Below, piece by piece: positions 1 to 6,613 of a stretch of DNA of 12,014 nucleotides. Under the pieces are notes generated by a model that was given only the letters and a program-made list of their open reading frames with translations, was not told where the DNA came from and did not search any database. The DNA comes from Mucilaginibacter sp. Lineage in GTDB: Bacteria > Bacteroidota > Bacteroidia > Sphingobacteriales > Sphingobacteriaceae. Made by a program: the position numbers and the translations under genes. How positions within the stretch are numbered: position 1 is the stretch's first letter; each line of letters starts with the position of its first letter. The stretch lies in contig JAFAKI010000314.1 in the NCBI GenBank assembly GCA_019235595.1, positions 1-12,014 on the forward strand, written 5' to 3'.

Positions 1-717
1 TCGTCAGCCCGCGAAACCGCCGCACGTGTTGCTGCTGGCGCTTTGGCAAAATTGATGCTGAAATCACAAGGAATCGAGATCGTGGCACATGTGAGCAGTG
101 TGGGCAAGATTGATGCCCCTAATGTGGAGATCACCAATGCCCAAGAGTTTATTGATGCCCGCGAGCAAAATATCGTGCGGTGTGCTGACCCTGCAACAGC
201 TGAAGAAATGATCACTTATATCGACTCCATCCGCAAGCAAGGCGACACCGTTGGCGGTAAGATTACTTGCTACGTTCAAAACTGTCCGGTTGGTCTTGGA
301 GAACCTGTTTTTGACAAGTTGCACGCCGAACTAGGCAAAGCTATGCTAAGTATTAATGCCGTTCACGGTTTTGAATATGGTTCAGGCTTTGCAGGCAGTG
401 AAATGCGTGGTTCAGAACATAACGATATCTTTATCAACCAGGGTGATCAAATCAAAACCATTACCAACTTCTCCGGTGGTATACAGGGCGGCATCAGCAA
501 TGGCATGCCTATTGAGTTTAAAGTAGCTTTTAAACCAGTGGCTACCATTATGCAAAGTCAGACTACGGTTGATAGCCAGGGCAATGCCGCCGAAATATCC
601 GGAAAGGGTCGTCATGACCCTTGCGTAGTACCGCGTGCGGTGGTTATTGTTGAGGCAATGGCAGCGCTCGTTATCGCCGATCATTGGCTGAGGAACAGGA
701 ACTCCATTTTGAGCTGA
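1..717 (+). CDS. aroC: Chorismate synthase, C-terminal part (5' end outside window)
   Basis: Converts 5-enolpyruvylshikimate-3-phosphate to chorismate, the last common step of aromatic amino-acid synthesis, in the cytoplasm with reduced FMN. The frame is open from base 1 and 238 residues are visible. It opens with SSARETAARVAAGALAK, a family signature that normally lies roughly 120 residues into the protein, so about a third is missing to the left. Further hallmarks are the GSGFAGSEMRGSEHND stretch, the NFSGGIQGGISNG segment, and the C-terminal signature GRHDPCVVPRAVVIVEAM followed by AALVIADH. The TGA stop at 715-717 lies inside a degenerate repeat (711-818), so the last few residues of this protein may differ from relatives. 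Identification is firm; the true start cannot be seen. Confidence 0.97.
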   Translation, partial: SSARETAARVAAGALAKLMLKSQGIEIVAHVSSVGKIDAPNVEITNAQEFIDAREQNIVRCADPATAEEMITYIDSIRKQGDTVGGKITCYVQNCPVGLGEPVFDKLHAELGKAMLSINAVHGFEYGSGFAGSEMRGSEHNDIFINQGDQIKTITNFSGGIQGGISNGMPIEFKVAFKPVATIMQSQTTVDSQGNAAEISGKGRHDPCVVPRAVVIVEAMAALVIADHWLRNRNSILS

Positions 718-818
718 AAGCAGAAAGACCAAAGCTGAAAGCCCTTCTCTGTCTGCAAGTAGAATGTCAAAAACATAATTGCCTTTAGCTTTCTGCCTTT
801 AGCTTTCCGCTTTTAGCT
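711..818. repeat. Imperfect inverted repeat of short purine-rich units between aroC and the MFS gene
   Basis: The left arm (713-742) is a string of GCTGAAAG / CAGAAAG / AAAGCTGAAAGC units. The right arm (781-818) carries the complementary type: GCCTTTAGCTTTCTGCC followed by TTTAGCTTTCCGC and TTTTAGCT. CTTTCTGCCTTTAGC (792-806 region) is nearly the reverse complement of GCTGAAAGCAGAAAG (713-727), so the two arms could form a long imperfect hairpin around a roughly 38-nt centre. The left arm contains the aroC stop codon. It may help end aroC transcription, but there is no clean U-tract, so it is called a repeat and not a terminator. Units of this kind look like dispersed intergenic repeats; that cannot be confirmed from one window. 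Confidence 0.7.
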
Positions 819-829
819 AAATTTACGCG

Positions 830-2068
830 ATGCTCTCCCGTACTATCCAATTATATAAAAACGCTTATAGTGGTTTGTCGGTAAATAGCTGGTACCTCTG
901 CCTGGTGATGTTCATCAATCGCAGCGGTACCATGGTTATTCCCTTCATGACTATTTACTGCACCCAGAAACTGCACTTTACCGTGGAGCAAGCCGGCATT
1001 ATTATGGGCTTATTTGGCGTCGGTTCAATTCTCGGGGCTTTCATCGGCGGTAAGGTTACGGATAAATACGGCTTCTATTACGTACAGGTTTTTGCCTTAT
1101 TGGTCGGCGGTATCTTATTTGTCCTTTTAGGTTTTCAGCGAACGTTTATCTCAGTAGGCGTTTACTCCTTTATCCTAAGCGTTTGCAATGATGGTTTCCG
1201 GCCAGCTAATTCTACAGCTGTGGCCTATTACAGCACCGAACAAAATCGTACGCGCTCCAATTCGCTTAACCGCCTTGCTGTGAACCTCGGCTGGGCATTT
1301 GGCGGTTTTTTGGGTGGTACACTGGCACACATTAATTATCACTTATTGTTTTGGGTCGATGGCTGCACCAATATCCTTGCTGCGCTTATTCTATTGAAGC
1401 TTTTGCCATTCTCAAAAGTGACCAAACTGGCTAAAAACGTTGTGAACAATATTAGCGGCGTGTCTGCCTATCGTGATGTTATTTATCTGATATTCATCGG
1501 CTTGCTTATACTTTATGCCACTTGTTTCTTCCAGATATTTACGATGATGCCCTTGTTTTACAAAACGCAATGGCATTTTAACGAGCAATTTATCGGCGGC
1601 CTCATGGGCATTAACGGCTTGCTGATCGTTATTTTCGAGATGGTCCTTGTTCACAATCTCGATGGGAAAAAGCACCCGTTGAGATATATCTATAAGGGCA
1701 TCATATTAGTAGGCGCAGGTTTTGTTTTATTGAACTTTTTACCTCCGCAATATTATTCAGCATACATCATTCTTCTGTTTATCACGTTGGGTGAAATGCT
1801 ATCGATGCCTTTCATGAATTCGTTCTGGATCATGCGTACTAACGCCAACAACCGTGGCGAATATGCGGCATTGTATTCCATGGGCTGGTCGGCAGCGCAG
1901 ATCATGTCACCCATTATCGGCGGACAAGTAATTACCTACGTCAGTTTTAACTTATTGTGGTGGATCACCGGGGCTATTTGTCTTGCGGCCTCCCTCGGTA
2001 TTATATTGCTTTACCGGGCCGGCGTCAAAAAAGCAGTCGTGGTTCCTCTTGAAGAAACCGTATTTTAA
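830..2068 (+). CDS. MFS transporter (multidrug/drug-H+ antiporter-like)
   Basis: A 412-residue very hydrophobic protein, the usual length for a 12-helix major facilitator. Hydrophobic segments are spread through the whole chain. The loop between helices 2 and 3 carries GGKVTDKYGFYYVQ (about residues 75-88), a recognisable version of MFS motif A (G-x3-D-x2-G). NRLAVNLGWAFGGFLGGTLA (about 148-167) resembles the glycine-rich helix 5 motif seen in exporters. The early NRSGTMVIPFMTIY segment is typical of MdtH-like proteins. Substrate cannot be read from sequence. The ATG at 830 follows the repeat directly with no Shine-Dalgarno sequence. A HAD phosphatase starts 4 bp after its stop, so the two are probably one transcript. 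Family confident, substrate unknown. Confidence 0.9.
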   Translation: MLSRTIQLYKNAYSGLSVNSWYLCLVMFINRSGTMVIPFMTIYCTQKLHFTVEQAGIIMGLFGVGSILGAFIGGKVTDKYGFYYVQVFALLVGGILFVLLGFQRTFISVGVYSFILSVCNDGFRPANSTAVAYYSTEQNRTRSNSLNRLAVNLGWAFGGFLGGTLAHINYHLLFWVDGCTNILAALILLKLLPFSKVTKLAKNVVNNISGVSAYRDVIYLIFIGLLILYATCFFQIFTMMPLFYKTQWHFNEQFIGGLMGINGLLIVIFEMVLVHNLDGKKHPLRYIYKGIILVGAGFVLLNFLPPQYYSAYIILLFITLGEMLSMPFMNSFWIMRTNANNRGEYAALYSMGWSAAQIMSPIIGGQVITYVSFNLLWWITGAICLAASLGIILLYRAGVKKAVVVPLEETVF

Positions 2069-2072
2069 CCGA

Positions 2073-2708
2073 ATGAAAAAAGCGCTAATACTTGATCTTG
2101 ACAATACCATTTATCCCGTAAGTTCTATTTCGGAGAATCTGTTTGCTGATCTGTTTGCAATATTGGATCACTACGCAGAACTTATAAATGCAGATGATAT
2201 GGATAAAGTAAATAAGATTAAGGATGAGATGACACGCAGGCCATTTCAGCATATTGCTGATGAATTCGACTTACATGATGAGGTGCGGAATAAAATGACC
2301 GACATGCTTCGTAATATGGCATATTCACAACCGATGAAGCCGTTTGATGATTATCGGCACGTGCGCTCTATTCCATTGGATAAATTTCTGGTAACGACAG
2401 GCTTTTCAAAACTGCAATGGAGTAAAGTAAGAATGCTGGGAATCGAAAATGATTTCAAACATATCCACATTGTCGATCCGGATGTAAGCCAGCAAACCAA
2501 GAAGAATGTTTTTGCTGAGATCATGCTAACGCATAACTATGCTCCAACCGATCTGCTTGTTATCGGCGACGATCCTGAATCGGAGATAAAAGCAGCTAAA
2601 GCTCTTGGCATTGAAACTTTTCTTTACGATCCGGCAAATAAGTATCCGCATGCTCTGGTCACTCTTCGCTCCAACAATTTACAGGAGGTGCAAAAATTGA
2701 TCAACTAA
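2073..2708 (+). CDS. HAD-superfamily hydrolase (SDT1/pyrimidine 5'-nucleotidase-like)
   Basis: A 211-residue cytoplasmic phosphatase of the haloacid dehalogenase fold. Motif I is DLDNT (nucleophile Asp8, acid/base Asp10). Motif II is the Thr in LVTTGF (residues 106-111). The motif III Lys is in QTKKN (143 or 144). Motif IV is IGDDPESE (165-171, acidic pair 166-167 for Mg). The inserted helical region between motifs I and II (about 16-95) is a C1-type cap, as in yeast Sdt1 and related nucleotidases. The frame is open further upstream to 1983, but that would bury the start in the MFS gene. The ATG at 2073 places MKKALILDLDNT right at the N-terminus, as expected for HAD enzymes, and leaves a 4-bp gap to the MFS stop. 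Substrate is unknown; a nucleotide or sugar phosphate is plausible. It converges with the DinB-like gene 3 bp away. Confidence 0.88.
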   Translation: MKKALILDLDNTIYPVSSISENLFADLFAILDHYAELINADDMDKVNKIKDEMTRRPFQHIADEFDLHDEVRNKMTDMLRNMAYSQPMKPFDDYRHVRSIPLDKFLVTTGFSKLQWSKVRMLGIENDFKHIHIVDPDVSQQTKKNVFAEIMLTHNYAPTDLLVIGDDPESEIKAAKALGIETFLYDPANKYPHALVTLRSNNLQEVQKLIN

Positions 2709-2711
2709 AAT

Positions 2712-3230
2712 TTAATTTTTTAATATCCTTGTAGTTACTAACAATTGCCCGGTATGGCGCATCATGTGCTCAGCAGCGTGAAATAATAAACCCTGTACAG
2801 TTGAAGGGACTTGCGCCCGCCCTACTCCCCTCACTTCAGTCAAAGTTGCCTCGTCCGTAATGCTTAGTTGCTGAATGGCCTTATCCACTTGTTTATTTAA
2901 CGCTTCAAGCAGTTCATGAACGCTCCCACCCCTTTCTGGTTCATTGCCTTCATTCGACAAATAAGCGAATTGTTGCTCGTTTAATAATTCGCCCTTGGCA
3001 TAAGTAAAAAGACGGTCGAGTATACCCGTAATATGTTGTAGATGAAAGCCGGGCGACGCCATTCCGCCGGCTTTTACCCAAAGAAATATTTCAGGGAAAT
3101 CTGTCATGTAACGGTTGATCTCTTCCCTGGCTTGCAGTAAAGTATGCGCCACAGGCTGCAGTAATGGAGGTATACCGGGCATTGGCCCGCGCAGCCAAAC
3201 TTCTCTTTTATGATGAACACTTTCAGTCAT
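2712..3230 (-). CDS. DinB-fold (DinB_2 superfamily) protein
   Basis: A 172-residue predicted four-helix-bundle metalloprotein. Histidines sit where the DinB/YfiT family places its metal ligands: FHLQHITGILDRL (His63, His66) early, and HAAEHMMRHTGQL (His151, His155, His159) near the C-terminus, the latter being the classic H-x3-H plus HxGQ ending. The proline-rich N-terminus (PMPGIPPLLQPVAHTLLQA) also fits this subgroup. Family members include thiol-dependent transferases and stress-induced proteins; most, like this one, have no known reaction. The start ATG (complement of 3228-3230) is the only reasonable one. The gene stands alone: convergent with the HAD gene (3-bp gap, no hairpin) and divergent from the YcbB-like transpeptidase. 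Confidence 0.82.
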   Translation of the reverse strand: MTESVHHKREVWLRGPMPGIPPLLQPVAHTLLQAREEINRYMTDFPEIFLWVKAGGMASPGFHLQHITGILDRLFTYAKGELLNEQQFAYLSNEGNEPERGGSVHELLEALNKQVDKAIQQLSITDEATLTEVRGVGRAQVPSTVQGLLFHAAEHMMRHTGQLLVTTRILKN

Positions 3231-3402
3231 GGAACGTGCGTTATAAACAAAACTTAAATTTTTAATGTATTATAAGTGATTTATAATGTTCAACTTTGCA
3301 GCCGAAAAACATGCAGCATCGCCTGCTCAAATTTATATTAAATTAAGTATATTAGTTTGGTATAGTTGTTGCCGATCCTATGCTTTATAATTGAATTTTT
3401 AT
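3231..3402. other. Divergent AT-rich spacer
   Basis: This 172-bp spacer between the divergent DinB-like and L,D-transpeptidase genes must hold both promoters. Only one-mismatch versions of the TAnnTTTG box are visible, for example TTAGTTTG at about 3352-3359 for the rightward gene. No confident promoter, operator or small gene was found. Confidence 0.4.
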
Positions 3403-4950
3403 ATGACAATATCTACAGGTACTAAAAGAAACACCTGTTTTATTTTAGTATTAATATTTTTCTGCCTAACCACAATACTCCAGAGCTGTAAGAAAAAACG
3501 CTCTGAAATGGCGACCATCCTCTATAAAAAAACGCATAATACCGTTTTTAAGGACGTCGATCCTGACGAGTTTGCTGCTTATTTCAAAAGAGAGCTTAGA
3601 AGGCAACGTGATTACATGACCAACCCGGATTGGGTTTCTGCCCATTATGTTCAAAATGATTACGAGCCCGATTTTGTATTATACCAGCTTTGGGATGGCG
3701 GATTGGATGCAATGGTTGCCAAATTCAGAAAAGCCAATGAGCATGGTCTTGATCCAAAGTTGTTCAAGCCTGACCAGATTACCGCATTGATGGATAAATT
3801 TTACAGTAAAACTGCCATCAAAACCCCACAGGATGCTTATAGGTATATTACTCAACTGGAAATTTTGTCTGCTAATTCGCTGATCGACTATTCTAACGAT
3901 TTGCAATATGGAGTTATTAATCCAAAGAAACTATACTCGCGTTATTTCATCAAAACGCTTCGACCGGATAGCGCATCGATTAACAGGATATTTTCGATTG
4001 AAAACATGCCGGCTTACCTGGATAGCATTCAGCCAAAAGATCCGCAATACTTGGCTTTGCAAAAAGCTTACTTAGAGGGGTATGAGGCTCCTAAAATGTC
4101 GAAGGAAGAGACCCGGCGCATTCTGCTGGTGAACATGGAACGTTTGCGCTGGAAAAATAAGCCGACTGATAACGAGTATGTTTATGTCAACATTCCCGAT
4201 TTTCACCTGGATGTGATCGACAGCGGGAAATCTATCTTAAACATGAAGGTTTGCGTGGGCGAAGGACGTAATAAGAAATACTTAAACAGCCTGGAAAACT
4301 ATAATGACACCTGTAAGGTTGATAACCCATTTGCTCATGAAACGCCATTACTAAGCAGTACGATACACAGCGTTCAGGTGAATCCGATATGGAATATTCC
4401 AAGGAGTATTGCCACCAAAGAAATTATTGTAGAAGCAGCTAAAGACCCTTATTACCTGGCAAACAAAAACATCAATGTTTATTTAAATGATAAATTGATT
4501 AAAGATCCGGAAACCATAGATTGGACGAAAGTGACCAAAGAAAACAGCGAATATGAGTTTAAGCAACAGCCCGGAGCAGACAACTCATTAGGAAAGATCA
4601 AATTTTTGTTTGATAACAGAAGTAATGTTTATTTACATGACACACCTGCAAAAGACGCTTTCCATTATTCGATGCGCGCAGTGAGTCACGGTTGCGTGCG
4701 ATTGGAAAAACCGCTGGACCTTGCGCAGACTCTTTTTCGCGATACAGTAAAATACAACCGGATAGTTAAAGACATGAATGAGGACGACAGCACATCGCAG
4801 GATATTGCGTTACGGCCGAAAATCCCGGTTTATATTACTTATGTAACCTGTTGGTCTGATGCTGAAGGGCAGTTACAGTTCAGAGGTGATGTGTATGGAC
4901 TGGATATCGTTCTGTACGATCACCTGAAAAAATATCTTCCAGCTGAGTAA
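3403..4950 (+). CDS. L,D-transpeptidase, YcbB/LdtD-like lipoprotein without an evident PG-binding domain
   Basis: Forms 3-3 crosslinks between peptidoglycan stems in the periplasm. The ATG at 3403 gives 515 residues; a TTG at 3391 is possible but unneeded. Residues 8-29 form a lipoprotein signal: KR, a hydrophobic core, then LQSC with Cys29 as the lipidated residue. Residues about 35-220 match the scaffold domain (EHGLDP at 113-118, a DL-x2-G-x-I-x-P-type stretch near 166-174). Residues 244-250 are NMERLRW, the usual lead-in to the YkuD domain (about 255-460). The YkuD domain has NPIWNIPRSI, HDTP (His412) and the catalytic SHGCVR (His429, Cys431, Arg433). The segment of about 20 residues between scaffold and NMERLRW is too short for the PG_binding_1 domain found there in typical YcbB proteins. 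The gene ends 7 bp from an opposing second L,D-transpeptidase. Confidence 0.93.
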   Translation: MTISTGTKRNTCFILVLIFFCLTTILQSCKKKRSEMATILYKKTHNTVFKDVDPDEFAAYFKRELRRQRDYMTNPDWVSAHYVQNDYEPDFVLYQLWDGGLDAMVAKFRKANEHGLDPKLFKPDQITALMDKFYSKTAIKTPQDAYRYITQLEILSANSLIDYSNDLQYGVINPKKLYSRYFIKTLRPDSASINRIFSIENMPAYLDSIQPKDPQYLALQKAYLEGYEAPKMSKEETRRILLVNMERLRWKNKPTDNEYVYVNIPDFHLDVIDSGKSILNMKVCVGEGRNKKYLNSLENYNDTCKVDNPFAHETPLLSSTIHSVQVNPIWNIPRSIATKEIIVEAAKDPYYLANKNINVYLNDKLIKDPETIDWTKVTKENSEYEFKQQPGADNSLGKIKFLFDNRSNVYLHDTPAKDAFHYSMRAVSHGCVRLEKPLDLAQTLFRDTVKYNRIVKDMNEDDSTSQDIALRPKIPVYITYVTCWSDAEGQLQFRGDVYGLDIVLYDHLKKYLPAE

Positions 4951-4957
4951 AATTGAA

Positions 4958-5743
4958 TTAGAGGCTTGCTGTTGTTGGATAAACATAGTTGGTAGCCACA
5001 TCAGCGTCTAGATATTTTGAGGTATAGCTCCGGTCGTTTCCGTTGATGAATAACACAGATCCCCCCTTAATGGTATTGATGACCTTTTTGGCAACTTTGG
5101 GAGATACGGCCGGGCACCCTTCGCTACGCCCCAGGCGACCTAATTCATTGATCGATCCCTCTGACACGTATGGCGCTGCATGAACAACGATTGAACGTGC
5201 ACGGGCATTATCATTGAAACCCTCATCCATGCCATTTAATTTAAGTGAACGGCCATGTTTACCATTGTATATGCCTTCGGTAATATAGAATCCCAGGCTG
5301 CTCGCATGCGATTCGCTGGCGTTTGAGAAATATTCAGGAACATCGCCTCCGCTGCCATTGCCATGTGCCACCCATGTGTTTAATAGAAGGTCTTTATTAA
5401 TCAGGTCGACAATCCACATGCGCTTGGTACAGCTTGATTTAGCTAGATCGACAATGGTAATGATCGAACTATACTGCGGCACCTTGTTAGCGGCCTTCAG
5501 GTTAAAATAGCCCGTAACGGCCTTTTGAAAAACAGCCAGATCGAGCCCCGCCTCATTTAATTGAGCCGAATTGTAAATGTCCGCAAGATATTGAGTAAAA
5601 TGTTCCTTTGCAGGGATAGCTTTTACAGCTTTGTTAGTGACTTTTTTTGATTTTTCCTTTGTATCAGGTTTCCAGCTGATAGTAATAATAGCAATAGTGA
5701 AGATCAGTAGTGCACACAAAATTCCCCAGAAGCGTCTCTTCAT
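4958..5743 (-). CDS. Murein L,D-transpeptidase catalytic-domain protein (YkuD_2 type), membrane-anchored
   Basis: A 261-residue exported protein. A basic start (MKRR) and one hydrophobic stretch (about residues 5-23) form a signal anchor or uncleaved signal, followed by a Lys-rich linker. The catalytic domain (about 85-240) shows the YkuD_2 landmarks: SLGFYITEGIYNGKHGRSL (149-167), LNGMDEGFNDNARARSIVVHAA with His188, and GRLGRSEGCPAVS with the predicted nucleophile Cys210. This motif (SEGCPA) differs from the SHGCVR of classical YkuD enzymes and marks a separate family (PF13645), many of whose members are uncharacterised. It is convergent, tail to tail with 7 bp between, with the YcbB-like transpeptidase, so the two are paired in position but not co-transcribed. 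A -7 box at 5828-5835 could drive it. Confidence 0.88.
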   Translation of the reverse strand: MKRRFWGILCALLIFTIAIITISWKPDTKEKSKKVTNKAVKAIPAKEHFTQYLADIYNSAQLNEAGLDLAVFQKAVTGYFNLKAANKVPQYSSIITIVDLAKSSCTKRMWIVDLINKDLLLNTWVAHGNGSGGDVPEYFSNASESHASSLGFYITEGIYNGKHGRSLKLNGMDEGFNDNARARSIVVHAAPYVSEGSINELGRLGRSEGCPAVSPKVAKKVINTIKGGSVLFINGNDRSYTSKYLDADVATNYVYPTTASL

Positions 5744-5969
5744 ACTCCGTTGATTTACTTTTAAGTTTAATCAATAACAAATTCAACTGACTAAGGTTAA
5801 ATTAATTAGGTTCAATTGTTGTGAATACAAATGTATAAACTAAAACAATTTAACGAAATTAAAATTGCATTATTTTATACTAATAATTAAATAAATTACA
5901 ATCAAATTAAAACCAGAGTCAATCAATTAATTTCTTATACGTTAAAAACCAATCAATGGTTAGGGTTGA
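5744..5969. other. AT-rich intergenic region, no gene
   Basis: These 226 bp are strongly AT-rich and hold no credible reading frame. The left part carries the likely promoter of the YkuD_2 gene. The right end carries a weak hairpin beyond the nitroreductase stop (AACCA/TGGTT, 5947-5951 and 5957-5961, followed on the minus strand by a short T run). Nothing else is recognised. Confidence 0.5.
5828..5835 (-). promoter_or_regulatory. Candidate Bacteroidetes -7 box for the YkuD_2 gene
   Basis: On the minus strand this reads TACATTTG, a perfect TAnnTTTG match. A TTTC (consensus TTTG) lies 19 bp further upstream, the expected spacing for the -33 element. It would give a leader of roughly 80 nt before the ATG at 5743. 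In a very AT-rich spacer chance matches are possible. Confidence 0.4.
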
Positions 5970-6542
5970 TCAGCGCACCCAGGTAATTTTTTCTTCCAGA
6001 GGTATTGAACGGCTGCCGTCGGGATTGGAATCTGCATAGCCGAGGTATAAAACGCCAATAACGTGATCATCTTCTCCCAACTTCAGAAACTTCTTCATAG
6101 GTGAGCGTGCGGCCATGCCCCCGGTGCTCCAGAATGATGCTATTCCAAGTGCAGTTGCTCCAAGAAGTATATTCTGCACTGCACAGGAAACTGCTTCTAT
6201 CTCTTCAATGACAGGAATTTTAGGCAAATTGCCGCGTTTCATTACAGCCAATATCACGTGCGAGGCTTTATCACCTTGCTGATATAGCCTATTGTACTCT
6301 GTTTCCTGAAAATTCTCAAGGCTGGTGCTGCATTTATATAAGTCTGCATGTTGGTGCGAAAAATCAGAAGCTGTAGCGTATACCACAAAACGCCATGGTT
6401 CTGTAAAACCGTGTGTTGGCGCCCAATCCGCCAGTTCGAGCAACGACTCAACCTGGTAGTCGGGTATTTTTTTGCCGTTCATTGCCACTGGCTTTATACT
6501 GCGGCGGTTTTTGATAATAGTTGATATAGTAGAAAATGCCAT
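5970..6542 (-). CDS. Nitroreductase family protein (YdjA/RutE-like FMN oxidoreductase)
   Basis: A 190-residue FMN-dependent NAD(P)H oxidoreductase, cytoplasmic, usually a homodimer. NRRSIKP near the N-terminus (12-18) is the phosphate-binding Arg pair typical of nitroreductases. Residues 41-55 (APTHGFTEPWRFVVY) match the conserved 'APS-x-x-x-PWRF' region that stacks on the flavin. GIASFWSTGG (133-142) and LYLGYAD (165-171) complete the fold. Natural substrate unknown. An in-frame ATG 39 bp upstream (6581) is rejected because the first codons would lie in a terminator hairpin (6557-6584), whereas the ATG at 6542 starts with the MAFSTISTIIKNRRS expected in the family. It follows the fused E1 gene on the same strand but is probably transcribed separately. 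Confidence 0.9.
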   Translation of the reverse strand: MAFSTISTIIKNRRSIKPVAMNGKKIPDYQVESLLELADWAPTHGFTEPWRFVVYATASDFSHQHADLYKCSTSLENFQETEYNRLYQQGDKASHVILAVMKRGNLPKIPVIEEIEAVSCAVQNILLGATALGIASFWSTGGMAARSPMKKFLKLGEDDHVIGVLYLGYADSNPDGSRSIPLEEKITWVR

Positions 6543-6550
6543 GTCTATAT

Positions 6551-6584
6551 AAAAAAATAGTGCCCGCAAAAATACGGGCACTAT
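6551..6584 (-). terminator. Rho-independent terminator after the fused E1 gene
   Basis: A perfect 10-bp stem (6557-6566 with 6575-6584, core TAGTGCCCG/CGGGCACTA) closes an 8-nt loop. On the minus strand it is followed by a run of seven T (6551-6557). It lies 30 bp beyond the E1 stop and 9 bp ahead of the nitroreductase ATG, so it ends the E1 transcript and separates the two genes. Confidence 0.88.
6567..6574 (-). promoter_or_regulatory. Possible -7 box inside the terminator loop, for the nitroreductase
   Basis: The 8-nt loop reads TATTTTTG on the minus strand, a perfect TAnnTTTG match. Transcription would start in the distal stem arm, about 20 nt before the ATG at 6542. No TTTG is present 19-22 bp upstream, so support is only the box and its position. 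Confidence 0.3.
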
Positions 6585-6613
6585 CGATATAATATTTTAA
6601 TTAAATGTAATAA

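Noticed and set aside
1983..2072. Longer HAD protein starting inside the MFS gene
   Set aside because: The extra residues do not look like a HAD N-terminus and overlap the MFS coding sequence; the ATG at 2073 puts motif I at residue 8, the normal place.
5744..5969. AT-rich spacer as a replication origin or attachment site
   Set aside because: No DnaA-box clusters, iterons or matching direct repeats were seen; it looks like plain promoter/spacer DNA.
5947..5970. Hairpin AACCA/TGGTT after the nitroreductase as a terminator
   Set aside because: The stem is only 5 bp and the T run is 3-4; too weak to call, so it is only mentioned in the intergenic entry.
6543..6581. Upstream ATG for the nitroreductase (6581)
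   Set aside because: The first codons would be made from the terminator stem and U tract; the family N-terminus begins at the ATG at 6542.
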